From: Opitutaceae bacterium EW11
GTDB lineage: Bacteria; Verrucomicrobiota; Verrucomicrobiia; Opitutales; Opitutaceae
Assembly (NCBI GenBank): GCA_003054665.1
Contig: QAYY01000012.1
Location: 62,001-126,000 of the forward strand
Direction: 5' to 3'
Length of the DNA: 64,000 nt
Position numbers and translations under genes: made by a program. Position 1 is the first letter of the stretch; each line of letters opens with the position of its first letter. Under the pieces are notes generated by a model that was not told the origin of the DNA, did not search any database, and worked only from the letters and a program-made list of their open reading frames with translations. Shown one piece after another: positions 51,468 through 60,591 of the stretch.

Positions 51468-52649
51468 CTAGGAGTGCGCGGGCTGCGCGCCGACATAGCT
51501 GCCGTAGCCGATGATCAGGGTGGACAGGATCAGCACCGCGATCCCGGCGCCGATCAGCAGGTGCGTCCTGCGGCTGCTGCCGCGCCATTCCTTGAAGACG
51601 ACTCCCCACATCGTACTGAAAATGATGATACTCGCCATGTGGAGCGTCCAGGAGCTGAAGCCGAACCGCCCCATCTGGGTCTCGCCCATGGTGTAGAAGA
51701 AAAACTGGAAGTACCACGTCGCGCCCGCGAGGGCGGAGAACAGGTAGTTCGCCACCAGGGGAGTCTTCAGCTCGGCCAAAACCGCGGGGCCACCAGCGGA
51801 TGCCGCTGCCGCCCCGTGCTCGCCCCCGCCGGCCCGCAGGCCCGCGTGCTCCGGCCGCACCCGAGGGGCGAAATACTGATAGCCGGTGCGGTTGCGGACG
51901 TTGAGTATCACGCAAGCGAGGAAGTTGGTGGTGAAGCCGCCCGCCAGCACGACCACGAGCTTGGGCAAGCCCGTCCAAATCGCATCCGTGCCCGCGGCCA
52001 GCGACGCATCGCCGATCGGGTTTCCCGCCGTCAGGGCGAAGGCGAAACACGCGCTCATGACGCCGGAAAACGTCGCGACCAGAAGGCCCTTGGTGAACGC
52101 AAATTCGGCGATCGCCTTCCGCTTTTCCTCCTCCGGCATTTCGCGTTCCTTGTTCAGCCCGGCCAGAGCGGCCACGCCGATGCCGAGGAGACAGACGACC
52201 ACCCCTGCCAGCGTGATCCGGCCCGAGGTGGACGCCGCGATTTCGTCGATGGTCTGGGCAACCGGCACGGACGGCACCAGCGCCTTGGCGATCGGTGGCA
52301 GGAGTGTGCCGAACGCCGCGCAGTATCCCAGCGCCACCCCCATTCCGAGAGACATCCCGAGATAGCGCATGGTCAGCCCGAAGGTCAGTCCGCCGGCCCC
52401 CCAGAGCGCGCCGAAAAAGTACGTCCACCCGAGGGTGCCGATCGATTGCTGCTGCAGCACCCCGGTCAGATCCCGCGTCAGCAAGGACGCCAGGAGCCAC
52501 GGGCACACGATCCAGGAGAATACGCCCCCAACCAGCCAATAAGTCTCCCACGACCACTTCTTCACGCCCTTGTACGGCACGTAGAACGAGCCGGAAGCCA
52601 AGCCGCCGAGCCAATGGAAAACTACGCCGAGGAAGGGATTCGGAATCAT
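51468..52649 (-). CDS. rhaT: L-rhamnose/proton symporter RhaT
   Basis: A 393-residue inner-membrane transporter of the RhaT family, which brings L-rhamnose into the cell with a proton. It has about ten hydrophobic helices. Characteristic parts are the N-terminal NPFLGVVFHWLGGLASGSFY and PYKGVKKWSWETYWLVGG, GMSLGMGVALGYCAAFGTL, FSGVMSACFAFALTAG and the C-terminal YFQFFFYTMGETQMGRFGFS with SSWTLHMASIIIFS. One cytoplasmic loop is unusually Ala/Gly-rich (LRAGGGEHGAAAASAGG). The Met at 52649 gives the family-type start. It sits 82 bp after the GH106 fusion gene on the same strand. Confidence 0.93.
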   Translation of the reverse strand: MIPNPFLGVVFHWLGGLASGSFYVPYKGVKKWSWETYWLVGGVFSWIVCPWLLASLLTRDLTGVLQQQSIGTLGWTYFFGALWGAGGLTFGLTMRYLGMSLGMGVALGYCAAFGTLLPPIAKALVPSVPVAQTIDEIAASTSGRITLAGVVVCLLGIGVAALAGLNKEREMPEEEKRKAIAEFAFTKGLLVATFSGVMSACFAFALTAGNPIGDASLAAGTDAIWTGLPKLVVVLAGGFTTNFLACVILNVRNRTGYQYFAPRVRPEHAGLRAGGGEHGAAAASAGGPAVLAELKTPLVANYLFSALAGATWYFQFFFYTMGETQMGRFGFSSWTLHMASIIIFSTMWGVVFKEWRGSSRRTHLLIGAGIAVLILSTLIIGYGSYVGAQPAHS

Positions 52650-52731
52650 GAAATGAACGGCCGGCGGAGCAAAGGCCGCCGCAATGGCGCCGGAGTGCCG
52701 CACCGAGCGGGGAGAGCGCGAGGAGGGTGCG

Positions 52732-55700
52732 TCATGGCTGGCCAGACAGGAGGGTGACCGGACCCAGCAGGCCCGAAGGCAGCACCGCCGCGTCGTCCTT
52801 GAGCGGAATGTTGGTGCGGGTGAACCGCTGGTTCGCCGGCAGGTACTTGTCCCCGATGAGGCGGTTCGGCCAGAGGTTCACCACCTCGATTTCGAGAACA
52901 TTGGCGGACGGCTTCAGCGCCGGCGTCACGTCGATCCGCCAGGGCGCCGTCCAGAGCACTCCCAACGCGACCCCGTTCAGCCGCACCGAGGCGAGGTTTT
53001 TCACCACCCCGAGGTCAAGCACCACCGGCGCGCCAGGCGTGAGTTCGCGCGGCCGGTCGAAAAGAATACGATACGTCGCGGTGCCCGAATAATAGCGGAC
53101 TCCTTCGTCTGGACTCAGCCTCCAGTCGATCAGGCCCGGCCAGACGACCTCCCCGGGTCCACCCCACCGTGGGTCGAAGCGCACGGTCCAGGGGCCGGGC
53201 ATCACCCGCACCGGCCGCCACTCCGTCTGGGGCGCGTGGGCCGCGGGACTCCCGGAAAGAAGCGGCTTTCTGAATACCACGAACCAGGACTGGTGCGGCG
53301 CGAAGGTCATCCTGACCGCCGTGCCCCGGGCATCCGCGGAAAATCCATGCGCCTCGCGCCGCTCGCCCGTGACCGGGTCCCAAAGCTCCGGGGTCCTGCC
53401 TGTCACGCGAAAGGTGCAGGTCACGACTGCGTCGGTGTCCCGGCGGTTGACCACGAAGTACAGGTCCGCGTCCGGCGTGCGGCGGTGCAGGAAATCGAGC
53501 GACCCCTCCGCTGGCGGAAAGGAGAAATCGGGTGGGACTCCGTCATCCGCGAGAACGTCCCCCACCCGGCGGCCGCAAAAGACGCGGCCCGCTCCGAATG
53601 TCGTGCGGGTCTGGGCGCGCCCATCACACCGGGCCCAGACCTCCGCGCCAATGGCCGCGACCTCCGTATCGGAGCTTGGAATACCGCTCAGCCCGGGAAT
53701 CCGGCGCGGCCGCGGCCCGATGACCGTGGCGCCGTCGTGCACCAGCGAGCGGAGTTTCCTCGCAACTTCCAGCGGCATGCGGTCCGTGGCAGGAAGCACG
53801 AGGGCGCGGTAGCTCATGCCGTCGGGCAGGACCAGGCGTCCGTCCCTGACCGACAGCCGGGTCAGCAGCACCTCGGAGTTGCAGACGTCATAATCGAAGC
53901 CGGGCCCGAGATCGGCCGGCACGTGCTTGGGTTCGACGAGGTTGGGCGCACCGTCGCCGTTGTAATAGAGCACGTCCGCGACGAAGAGCCCCGACTGCAG
54001 GAGATGTTGGCAGCGTGCCAGATAGGAAACCCAGGCACCGGCCATCGGCCACCAGGTGACGTTTGGATTGAAATGCGTTCCCGCACCGTATTCGTAGCCC
54101 GGTTTGCCGTCCTCGGGGCGACTGGCCGTCGAGGTGTGAAAAACCAAGCGGTTGATGCCCTCGCAGAAGGCGCGATCGGCGATCGGCTTCAGATCCGAGG
54201 GGGCGTCGCTCCAGTGGGAAAAGGTGGTGAACGCCTCGGCCGTAGCGGTTTTCCGGCCATACAGGTGCGCCGCGCTGGCGACGGACTTGCAGACCTGGTT
54301 CTGGCCGTCCTGAACGAAGCGGTAGTTGTCCTGCCAGAACTCGCCCATGGGCTGATCGCTCCGCCCCAGGTTCTCCAGGGCGTCCATGCACATCGTCCCG
54401 GACCAGCTGGGTCCCGCGGCCTCATTCTGCACCTGGAGCCCGGCGTCGTGGCAGAGTTCCGCAAGACGGCCGTAGTGGGCGTCGGCCATGCAGTCCGCGA
54501 CGGTGCGACGGTAATCGTAGAGAAACCGATCCGAGGTCTCCGCGCTGCCCACGATGCGCCCGGCAAACACCGGCAGGTAGGGGGTGGGATCATAGCCGCG
54601 GTACCGCTTGAACTTCTCGAGCAGCGTGGCGGTCCAGTTCGGAAATCCGTCCTCGAAGCTATCCTCGTGGAAGTAGCGAAGCGTCCGCCCGGCGAAGGGC
54701 CCCGCCGCGTCGAGCAGGACCCGGCCGAGGTGCTCGAACTGCGCCTCGACCCCCGCCTCGCTCAGCCAGTCCACCTCCAAGCCGTCGGCCCCCGGCAGCG
54801 CGTAGGCGGTGCGCGCTCCCGTCATGCGATGCCCGGTCCGAAGAATCACCCAACGGCCCGGGGGAGCGTCCCACTCCAGCCTGCCGTCCGGGCGCAGCTT
54901 CGAGGTGAGGTCCAGCACCTCGGAGGCTCGCACGGGGTGATCGCCGTCCTGGGCCGACCAAGGCACCGCGGGAGGGGTCATCACGTCCTGGGCCCGGAGG
55001 TGGCTGCTGCCGTCGAGTCGGTTGCTCTTCGCCGGCAGCGAAGCGAGCCGTTCGGCGCCCAGTCGTGACGCGTCCCCGTCCGGCTCGGGAAAGGCAACCA
55101 CCGCCGTGTCCCGGTAATCGAGCTGATCGAGAGGAAGGTTGACGTAGTTTTTGACGAAGAGCTGCCGGGCGTTCTCGTAACCGCTGCGGTTACCGGGAAG
55201 CGGGAGGACTTCGGAAACATGCGCCGGCCCCGTCACGACCTGCGTCGCCTGCAGGTACCAGCGGCCCGACGCCTCGGGCCTGATCCACGGTCCGCCCATG
55301 CACCAGCCGCTGCTCAGATTCACCCCAACCTCCAGGCCCAGGCGGTCGGCCTCCTCGAGCGCGTGGCGGTAAAGCGCCAGCCACTCCGCGGACAGAAACT
55401 TCGGCCCCGGCGGAATGGCGCCCCCACCGAAGCCGTTCGCGGTGTTGATCAGCACGACGCCCCCGATGCCCTTCGCCCGAAACTCCTCCAGGTCGCGCGT
55501 GATGCCCTCCTTGCTCACGTGGGTGTTGAGCCACCACCAGAACGTCGATGGGCGCGACCCGGCGGGCGGCGTGATGAAGCCGCGCTCAAGGTCCTCCGCG
55601 GGAGAGATCCACGCGTCGATGCAGGCGACGCTGAGCAGCTTGCGCGGTGCGCCGCCCGGCGCGAGAGAGCCAAAGCCAAAACAGAGCCGGGCGGTACCGG

Positions 55701-56625
55701 CGCCGGCCATCACGGCCAGGCCCTCGGGCTCGCGATACGGCAGCGCCCCCAGGACCTTCGTCCTCTGGGTCTGCACGATCCGTCCGGTCGTCCAGTCGAC
55801 ACACCAGAGCGTGGAGTTTCCCGGGGGCCGGTTCTCCGCGCTGTAGGGATCCCCGGAATACACGTAAAGCTGGTCGGCGAACGTGCACCAGCCCTGGACC
55901 GTGCCGAAGGCGAAGGGCAGCGTGATTTCCCGCAACGGCCGGAGCCGTCCAGCCTTGAATTCGGAAAGCGCATACAAAGCGACCCGCCAGGCGCCTCCCG
56001 GGGAAACGAACCTCACGGCGATGCGGTCGTGGTCCGCGTCCACGCTCGGCGTGCAGACGCGCGCGCCCGGGACCGGCGCAAATTTCTCGATCTGCGGCGA
56101 TCCGGGAGAGAGGGCCGTTCCGTCCGCGAAGGGAAACCTGCCGACCCTGCTGCCGCGGCCGCCTCCGACCGCGGCGGGCTCCGCGTCGACCTCGGTCCAG
56201 ATGAACACCGCCTCACCCTCACGCTCCACTCCCATCGCCACGCCGTGCCCGAACTGGCGCAGGTCCATGTGCCCAGCCACCTCGCCGTCGGACAGCCTGA
56301 GCTTGCTCAGGACAAGATCGCCGCGGGCGCCGTGCTCGGCTCCCGTCGCGCGAGCATCGGTCGCGGCGAGTTGGAGCACGTAGACAAAACCGCCCGCCTC
56401 ATCGAAGGCGAACGACTGCGGAACGCGGGCCCCGTGGAGGGCTTTCTCCTGAAGAAGCACGTGCGGTTCTCCGGCCAGATCGAAACGGCCGTGAACCGGC
56501 TCCGCGGACCACGCCGGAAGGAACCCCAAAACCGCGAGCACCACGCCGCCGAGCACCCGGCACCTTGCCGGCAGCGACACCCGGGCCGGTGCGCTCCGTC
56601 GAACGGCACGTCCTCCCACCATCAT
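52732..56625 (-). CDS. GH106 alpha-L-rhamnosidase fused to a propeller-like domain
   Basis: A 1297-residue secreted two-part protein. After a signal peptide (about 1-41), residues about 45-345 look like the beta-propeller-type domain known from actinobacterial secreted proteins that databases call teichoic acid biosynthesis protein C and from helveticin-J relatives. Its landmarks are ARVPQSFAFDEAGGFVYVLQ, LRQFGHGVAMGVEREG, VFIWTEVDAEP, SVDADHDRIAVRF and REPEGLAVMAG. From about 350 a complete GH106 domain follows (STFWWWLNTHVSKEGITRDL, GGVVLINTANG, GVNLSSGWCMGGPWI, EDSFEDGFPNW, NLWPNRLIGD). The frame is continuous, so it is a real fusion. The extra domain may bind a polymer. It is the second gene after the TonB receptor; the gap of 287 bp before it contains nothing I can identify. 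Confidence 0.9.
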   Translation of the reverse strand: MMVGGRAVRRSAPARVSLPARCRVLGGVVLAVLGFLPAWSAEPVHGRFDLAGEPHVLLQEKALHGARVPQSFAFDEAGGFVYVLQLAATDARATGAEHGARGDLVLSKLRLSDGEVAGHMDLRQFGHGVAMGVEREGEAVFIWTEVDAEPAAVGGGRGSRVGRFPFADGTALSPGSPQIEKFAPVPGARVCTPSVDADHDRIAVRFVSPGGAWRVALYALSEFKAGRLRPLREITLPFAFGTVQGWCTFADQLYVYSGDPYSAENRPPGNSTLWCVDWTTGRIVQTQRTKVLGALPYREPEGLAVMAGAGTARLCFGFGSLAPGGAPRKLLSVACIDAWISPAEDLERGFITPPAGSRPSTFWWWLNTHVSKEGITRDLEEFRAKGIGGVVLINTANGFGGGAIPPGPKFLSAEWLALYRHALEEADRLGLEVGVNLSSGWCMGGPWIRPEASGRWYLQATQVVTGPAHVSEVLPLPGNRSGYENARQLFVKNYVNLPLDQLDYRDTAVVAFPEPDGDASRLGAERLASLPAKSNRLDGSSHLRAQDVMTPPAVPWSAQDGDHPVRASEVLDLTSKLRPDGRLEWDAPPGRWVILRTGHRMTGARTAYALPGADGLEVDWLSEAGVEAQFEHLGRVLLDAAGPFAGRTLRYFHEDSFEDGFPNWTATLLEKFKRYRGYDPTPYLPVFAGRIVGSAETSDRFLYDYRRTVADCMADAHYGRLAELCHDAGLQVQNEAAGPSWSGTMCMDALENLGRSDQPMGEFWQDNYRFVQDGQNQVCKSVASAAHLYGRKTATAEAFTTFSHWSDAPSDLKPIADRAFCEGINRLVFHTSTASRPEDGKPGYEYGAGTHFNPNVTWWPMAGAWVSYLARCQHLLQSGLFVADVLYYNGDGAPNLVEPKHVPADLGPGFDYDVCNSEVLLTRLSVRDGRLVLPDGMSYRALVLPATDRMPLEVARKLRSLVHDGATVIGPRPRRIPGLSGIPSSDTEVAAIGAEVWARCDGRAQTRTTFGAGRVFCGRRVGDVLADDGVPPDFSFPPAEGSLDFLHRRTPDADLYFVVNRRDTDAVVTCTFRVTGRTPELWDPVTGERREAHGFSADARGTAVRMTFAPHQSWFVVFRKPLLSGSPAAHAPQTEWRPVRVMPGPWTVRFDPRWGGPGEVVWPGLIDWRLSPDEGVRYYSGTATYRILFDRPRELTPGAPVVLDLGVVKNLASVRLNGVALGVLWTAPWRIDVTPALKPSANVLEIEVVNLWPNRLIGDKYLPANQRFTRTNIPLKDDAAVLPSGLLGPVTLLSGQP

Positions 56626-56912
56626 TCCGTTGCCTCCGCGCGACAGTCAGGCGCGGCGCGACCCGCGATTCCGTGAGTCAACCCTCCGCGCCCCCGCGCC
56701 TTCGCAGGCGGGCGCGAGCGGGTTTCGCCCGGGTGGGCCCCGGCCGCCGCGACGGCGAGCGGGCGGGAATGAAGGGCAAGGAAGAGGACGGGCATGTGAG
56801 TCATGATAGAGGACGAGGGGCCGGCCGCGGATGGCGTCGCACGAGCGAAAGCGGTGAAAGGCATGCCGCCGGGGACAGCCCAAACCCCGTCGCCCGGCGG
56901 ACAGCCTCAGCC

Positions 56913-59900
56913 TCAAAACGTAAACGTCGATGTCAGCTCAAAGGTTCGCTCCTCGCCGACGCGCCAGCTGGCAACGTCGTAGTGGTTCAGGTCGCCGACG
57001 GTCACCGGATTCGCGACGACGGGGATCAGCAGGTTGTCGTTGAGCAGGTTCCGGACGTTCAGCTGGATCTTCCAGTTCACCTTTCCCTTCAGGATTCGGC
57101 GCTGGTAGCTGATCCAAGCGTCGTAGGTGGTGGCCGAGTCCCCCATGAACGGGTGATCGATGTCCGAGACCAGACCCAGCTGCGGGTCGTCGATGACCGG
57201 ATATCCCATGGCGACGCGATCCTGCCAGCGGGCACCGCCGCCGATGGACCAGCCTTTGAGCGGCGAAGTGCGGTCGAAGGAGTAGTTCGTGATGAGGTTG
57301 GCGCGCCACTTGCGCAGCTCGGAGTTGGGTTTCCCGACCGAGAGCTTGGCGGTGTTCAGCGGATTGATGAGGTTCGTCAGTGCGTAGGTCTCCACCGTCC
57401 AAGACCCGATGGTGTCCGGCCAGATCTTCTTCCACTCGACCAGGCGTTCGTTGAGCAGGGCCTCGAACTGCTCGCTCGTGCCGCCCTGCGTGGCCTCCTG
57501 CTTGTAGACGTTGGCCATGATGCGCCAGTTCTTCGTCGGATTGTAGACCAGCTCCAACTCGACGCCCTTCGACTTCGAATTGGTCAGCTCCGCCGCGCCC
57601 ACGGGATTTCCGACATAGGTCAGGACGCGGGTGCCGTTATCGCGGACCGGTCCGAGGGACGCGCCATAGTAGGCAAGATAGCTCGCGAACGCGGAGGAGA
57701 TGTTCGGGCCGTCCGGGCTGACATAACCGACCGCATCGAGCGCAGTCCGGGCGATATTCCCGCTGATCGCGGATTCCAGCGCGGCGATCCGGTTCAGCAC
57801 GGAGCTGTTGGAGATCCGACTGTCGGTGATGTTGTTCTGCGTTGTTTCGTACCAGGCAACCCGCACGCGCAAACGGTCCTTGAACGCCGCGAGTCCGAGC
57901 CCGATTTCGTTGGTGTCGCCAGACTGCGGATCCAGGTATTCGCCGAGGGAATTGCGGCGGATGCCGGTAAGCTGAAAATTCTCCGACTGGTTGTAGTAGA
58001 GGGACAGATCGGTCGCGCCGGGGACGTGTTTCATCACCCCCTTGGGCGCGTGCAGCACCAGACCGTAGCTGAAAGTGTCGTTCTTGGCGTTGATGCCGGC
58101 CTCGCGGGGCAAGGGCGTCAGCGGAACTGCGCCCGTCGTCGGGTCGAGCTTGGTGTTCTGGGAAGAGGAATTCCTCACGGAGTCATGACGCCAGCCGAGG
58201 GTGGAGACCAGGAGGTCATCCCACCAGTTGCCCTGGAGAACCACGGCCGAGGAGGTGGCCTTGTAGTGCGCGCTGCTGACATTCGTCACCAGGTGCTCGT
58301 AGTCGGGAAACTGGTACACTGGAACCTCCTGCTGCACCCATTTGTACCCCGTCGTCGAGTTCTCGACCCAGATCGGCACCGTGTCCGGCAGGACGAGCTT
58401 GTTTCGGATGCCCTGGATGTTCGCTCCGGCGAGGCTGGAGGCGTCGGCGAGCGAGGGACCGAGGTAGACCACGGTCGAGATGTTGCGGTCCGACATCGTG
58501 GTTCCGCCCGTGCCCGCGATCCAGCCCACCTGGGCGGCTGCGTTCACCCCGGAGTAATAGACCTGATCGCGGTACCACTCGGTGTAGAGACCCGTGACCG
58601 TCTGCACGCCGAGAAGGCGGCCGAAGAATCCCCACTGCTTCCGAAAATCGTGCTTCAGGTAGGCCGTGGCCCGCGCGGTTTCGTAGAGATTATTGTCCCG
58701 GTTGATGTATCCGCTGGCGGCGGTGTAGGGGCGGCCGAAGTTCGGGTTCGGCCGGCCGTCCGTCGTGTAGAGATCGACGTCGATGTAGATGTTGTTGCCG
58801 CGGTACCCCGACTCCGTCCGGAGCACCGATTGCACGCTCTTCTGCCGGTCGTAGACGAGTTCGATGCCGGCATCGCCGTCGAGGAAAAGCTGTTCGATCG
58901 CGATGTTCTGGGTGTTGAAGTCCAGCCAAGTGCCGTTGTTCGGCCCCTCGAGCTGGTACTTGCGGTAGTCAAAGATGGAGCGGTCCGTGATCTGCTTGCT
59001 GATCTGGAACGTGCCCAGCGGGTCCAGCCGGGTCGGCACGAGGCGTGCCACCTCGCTGCTGCTGCGGGGGCCGAGGTGCCGGTAGACCACACCCCCGGGG
59101 GCGGTGGCGTACGCGACGTAGCCGTCGGTTGGAGACGCGACGTCGGGCTCGCCGTAGACCACACCGGGATTGGCGCCCCAGTTGCCCGCCATGCCGTTGA
59201 GGTTGTTGTTCAGCTGATACGTCGTGACCGCGGTGCCGTCGGGCATCTTCCCGTAATACAGGTTGGTGCGCGTCAGTTTTCCGAAATCCCACCAGGAGCC
59301 GATGCTGTCGACCGGCGGGTCCACGCGGGGGAGCCGCTGATCGATGTCGCCCTTTTCCGCGTTCACCCGGATGGTGGTCCACTTGAAGGGCCGGTAGGTG
59401 ATCGCGCCGAAGTAACGCTTCTGGTCGCGGAAGGTCTGCTCCTGCTCGTACCGGCGGTTGTCGTCCAGAATGTCGAACCGGATGGCGAGCTTATCCTTCA
59501 GCAGCACGCGGTCCACATCGAGCGAGCTGCGGAAGGTGCCGTAGCTGCCGTACTTCAGCTGAAGCTGCGCGCGATTCTTGAAGGTCGGGGAGACGAGCGT
59601 GTTCTCGATGATGCCCGCCGGGCTGCCAAAGCCGAAGAGAATGGCGTTGGCCCCGCGGTTGATGGTGGCGCTCTGCGTGTTGTAGGCGTCCATGGGTACA
59701 TGGGGCACGCCGAGGAAGAAGTTCCGCGTGCTGTCGCCGCCCGCGAGTCCCCGGATGCGGTTCTCCGTGTTCGCGCTCTCGCGTTGCGGCTCGTACTCCT
59801 GGTTGTAGGTGGTGGTGTTCGAGCCCGAGAAGTTGCCGCCCACACCCACCACCTCGGTTCCGGCAGTGTAGACGAGCAGCCCGGCGGTATCGGTTACCCC

Positions 59901-60182
59901 GAGGTCGTCGAACACGTCCTTCGTGATGACGCTGACCGAGGCAGCGATGTCCCTGAGCGGAGTGCGCAGGCGCGTGCCGGCAAGGGAGTCGGTCGCGGCA
60001 TAGCCCGTGTCCTGCTCCGCAGTGATGACGAACGGGCTCAGCTCAAGCAGGTTCTCCTCGCCGGACTTCGTGGGCGGCGCCGGGTTCACGGCGGTCTGGG
60101 CCGCTGAGAACGAGGCGGCCAGAAGCCCGGCCCCTCCGAAGGCCGGACGCAGGAAGGCACTAAAGCAGGCGGATACTTTCAT
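56913..60182 (-). CDS. TonB-dependent outer-membrane receptor (rhamnose locus)
   Basis: A 1089-residue receptor. Signal peptide (about 1-28), then LLELSPFVITAEQDTGYAATD, a likely TonB-box/linker, and a plug with TPLRDIAASVSVITKDVF, GLLVYTAGTEVVGVGG, RIRGLAGGDSTRNFFLG and RGANAILFGFGSPAGIIENT. The large barrel ends in STFTF with terminal Phe. The plug shows the SusC-like-length, Opitutaceae-type variant, with no SusD partner in the window. It is first in the minus-strand series leading to GH106, rhaT, isomerase and GH106, so it presumably imports rhamnose-containing oligosaccharides. A TGAATA-N2-TATTCA palindrome lies 64 bp before the start codon. Confidence 0.93.
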   Translation of the reverse strand: MKVSACFSAFLRPAFGGAGLLAASFSAAQTAVNPAPPTKSGEENLLELSPFVITAEQDTGYAATDSLAGTRLRTPLRDIAASVSVITKDVFDDLGVTDTAGLLVYTAGTEVVGVGGNFSGSNTTTYNQEYEPQRESANTENRIRGLAGGDSTRNFFLGVPHVPMDAYNTQSATINRGANAILFGFGSPAGIIENTLVSPTFKNRAQLQLKYGSYGTFRSSLDVDRVLLKDKLAIRFDILDDNRRYEQEQTFRDQKRYFGAITYRPFKWTTIRVNAEKGDIDQRLPRVDPPVDSIGSWWDFGKLTRTNLYYGKMPDGTAVTTYQLNNNLNGMAGNWGANPGVVYGEPDVASPTDGYVAYATAPGGVVYRHLGPRSSSEVARLVPTRLDPLGTFQISKQITDRSIFDYRKYQLEGPNNGTWLDFNTQNIAIEQLFLDGDAGIELVYDRQKSVQSVLRTESGYRGNNIYIDVDLYTTDGRPNPNFGRPYTAASGYINRDNNLYETARATAYLKHDFRKQWGFFGRLLGVQTVTGLYTEWYRDQVYYSGVNAAAQVGWIAGTGGTTMSDRNISTVVYLGPSLADASSLAGANIQGIRNKLVLPDTVPIWVENSTTGYKWVQQEVPVYQFPDYEHLVTNVSSAHYKATSSAVVLQGNWWDDLLVSTLGWRHDSVRNSSSQNTKLDPTTGAVPLTPLPREAGINAKNDTFSYGLVLHAPKGVMKHVPGATDLSLYYNQSENFQLTGIRRNSLGEYLDPQSGDTNEIGLGLAAFKDRLRVRVAWYETTQNNITDSRISNSSVLNRIAALESAISGNIARTALDAVGYVSPDGPNISSAFASYLAYYGASLGPVRDNGTRVLTYVGNPVGAAELTNSKSKGVELELVYNPTKNWRIMANVYKQEATQGGTSEQFEALLNERLVEWKKIWPDTIGSWTVETYALTNLINPLNTAKLSVGKPNSELRKWRANLITNYSFDRTSPLKGWSIGGGARWQDRVAMGYPVIDDPQLGLVSDIDHPFMGDSATTYDAWISYQRRILKGKVNWKIQLNVRNLLNDNLLIPVVANPVTVGDLNHYDVASWRVGEERTFELTSTFTF

Positions 60183-60246
60183 GGATGGCGGTTGCTGGTT
60201 TCGGGTTGACGAAGGTGAGTCGTTGCTCGCGCGGCTGAAAGCCTAG

Positions 60247-60260
60247 TGAATATCTATTCA
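60247..60260 (-). promoter_or_regulatory. palindromic operator TGAATA-TC-TATTCA before TonB receptor
   Basis: A 14-bp perfect dyad in the 409-bp divergent gap between the rhamnose-locus receptor and the first SorC regulator, 64 bp upstream of the receptor start. The surrounding DNA is A/T-rich against a GC-rich genome. The same arms with the same spacing occur at 60443-60456, which suggests binding by the adjacent regulators. Confidence 0.7.
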
Positions 60261-60441
60261 ACAAGTTTTATTGATCCGGTTGCGCACATAGGGACAGGAA
60301 CTCGCGGTCGTAAATGCCGGACTGCGTTAAATCGAGGTGACGGCCGGGGCGATTCGCTGGGCGGAGCGTGCCGGGGAAAGGGGAACGGATGGGGCGGAGC
60401 CGAAGGGGGCGGGAGCGGAACGTTGGTGTCGGTCTACAGGA

Positions 60442-60457
60442 CTGAATATTTATTCAG
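60442..60457 (+). promoter_or_regulatory. palindromic operator CTGAATA-TT-TATTCAG before SorC regulator
   Basis: A 16-bp dyad with 7-bp perfect arms, 134 bp upstream of the regulator start, sharing the core TGAATA-N2-TATTCA with the site at 60247. The two sites are 196 bp apart. Between them the gap holds only GC-rich sequence without a gene; a TTGACA hexamer lies later at 60552. Confidence 0.7.
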
Positions 60458-60551
60458 CATCTGCATACAGCACATAAAGGAGCTCGCCTTGCGCTTGTCA
60501 AGCGCCCGCTGGCGGCCCCCACTCAGCCCGGGCGCCGCGGGGAGTCGCGGC

Positions 60552-60582
60552 TTGACAGATCAGAGGCAGTGAAGCGTAACAA
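60552..60582 (+). promoter_or_regulatory. possible promoter of the first SorC regulator
   Basis: A consensus -35 hexamer TTGACA at 60552-60557 lies 34 bp upstream of the start codon, in the context GCTTGACA that is also found before the second regulator gene. The -10 region (around GTAACAA at 60576-60582) is poor, so only the -35 part is supported. Confidence 0.4.
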
Positions 60583-60591
60583 CCAGCAGCA

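Noticed and set aside
60246-60572. 108-codon plus-strand frame upstream of the first SorC gene
   Set aside because: It is made of Gly/Arg-rich low-complexity sequence, overlaps both operator palindromes and resembles no protein.
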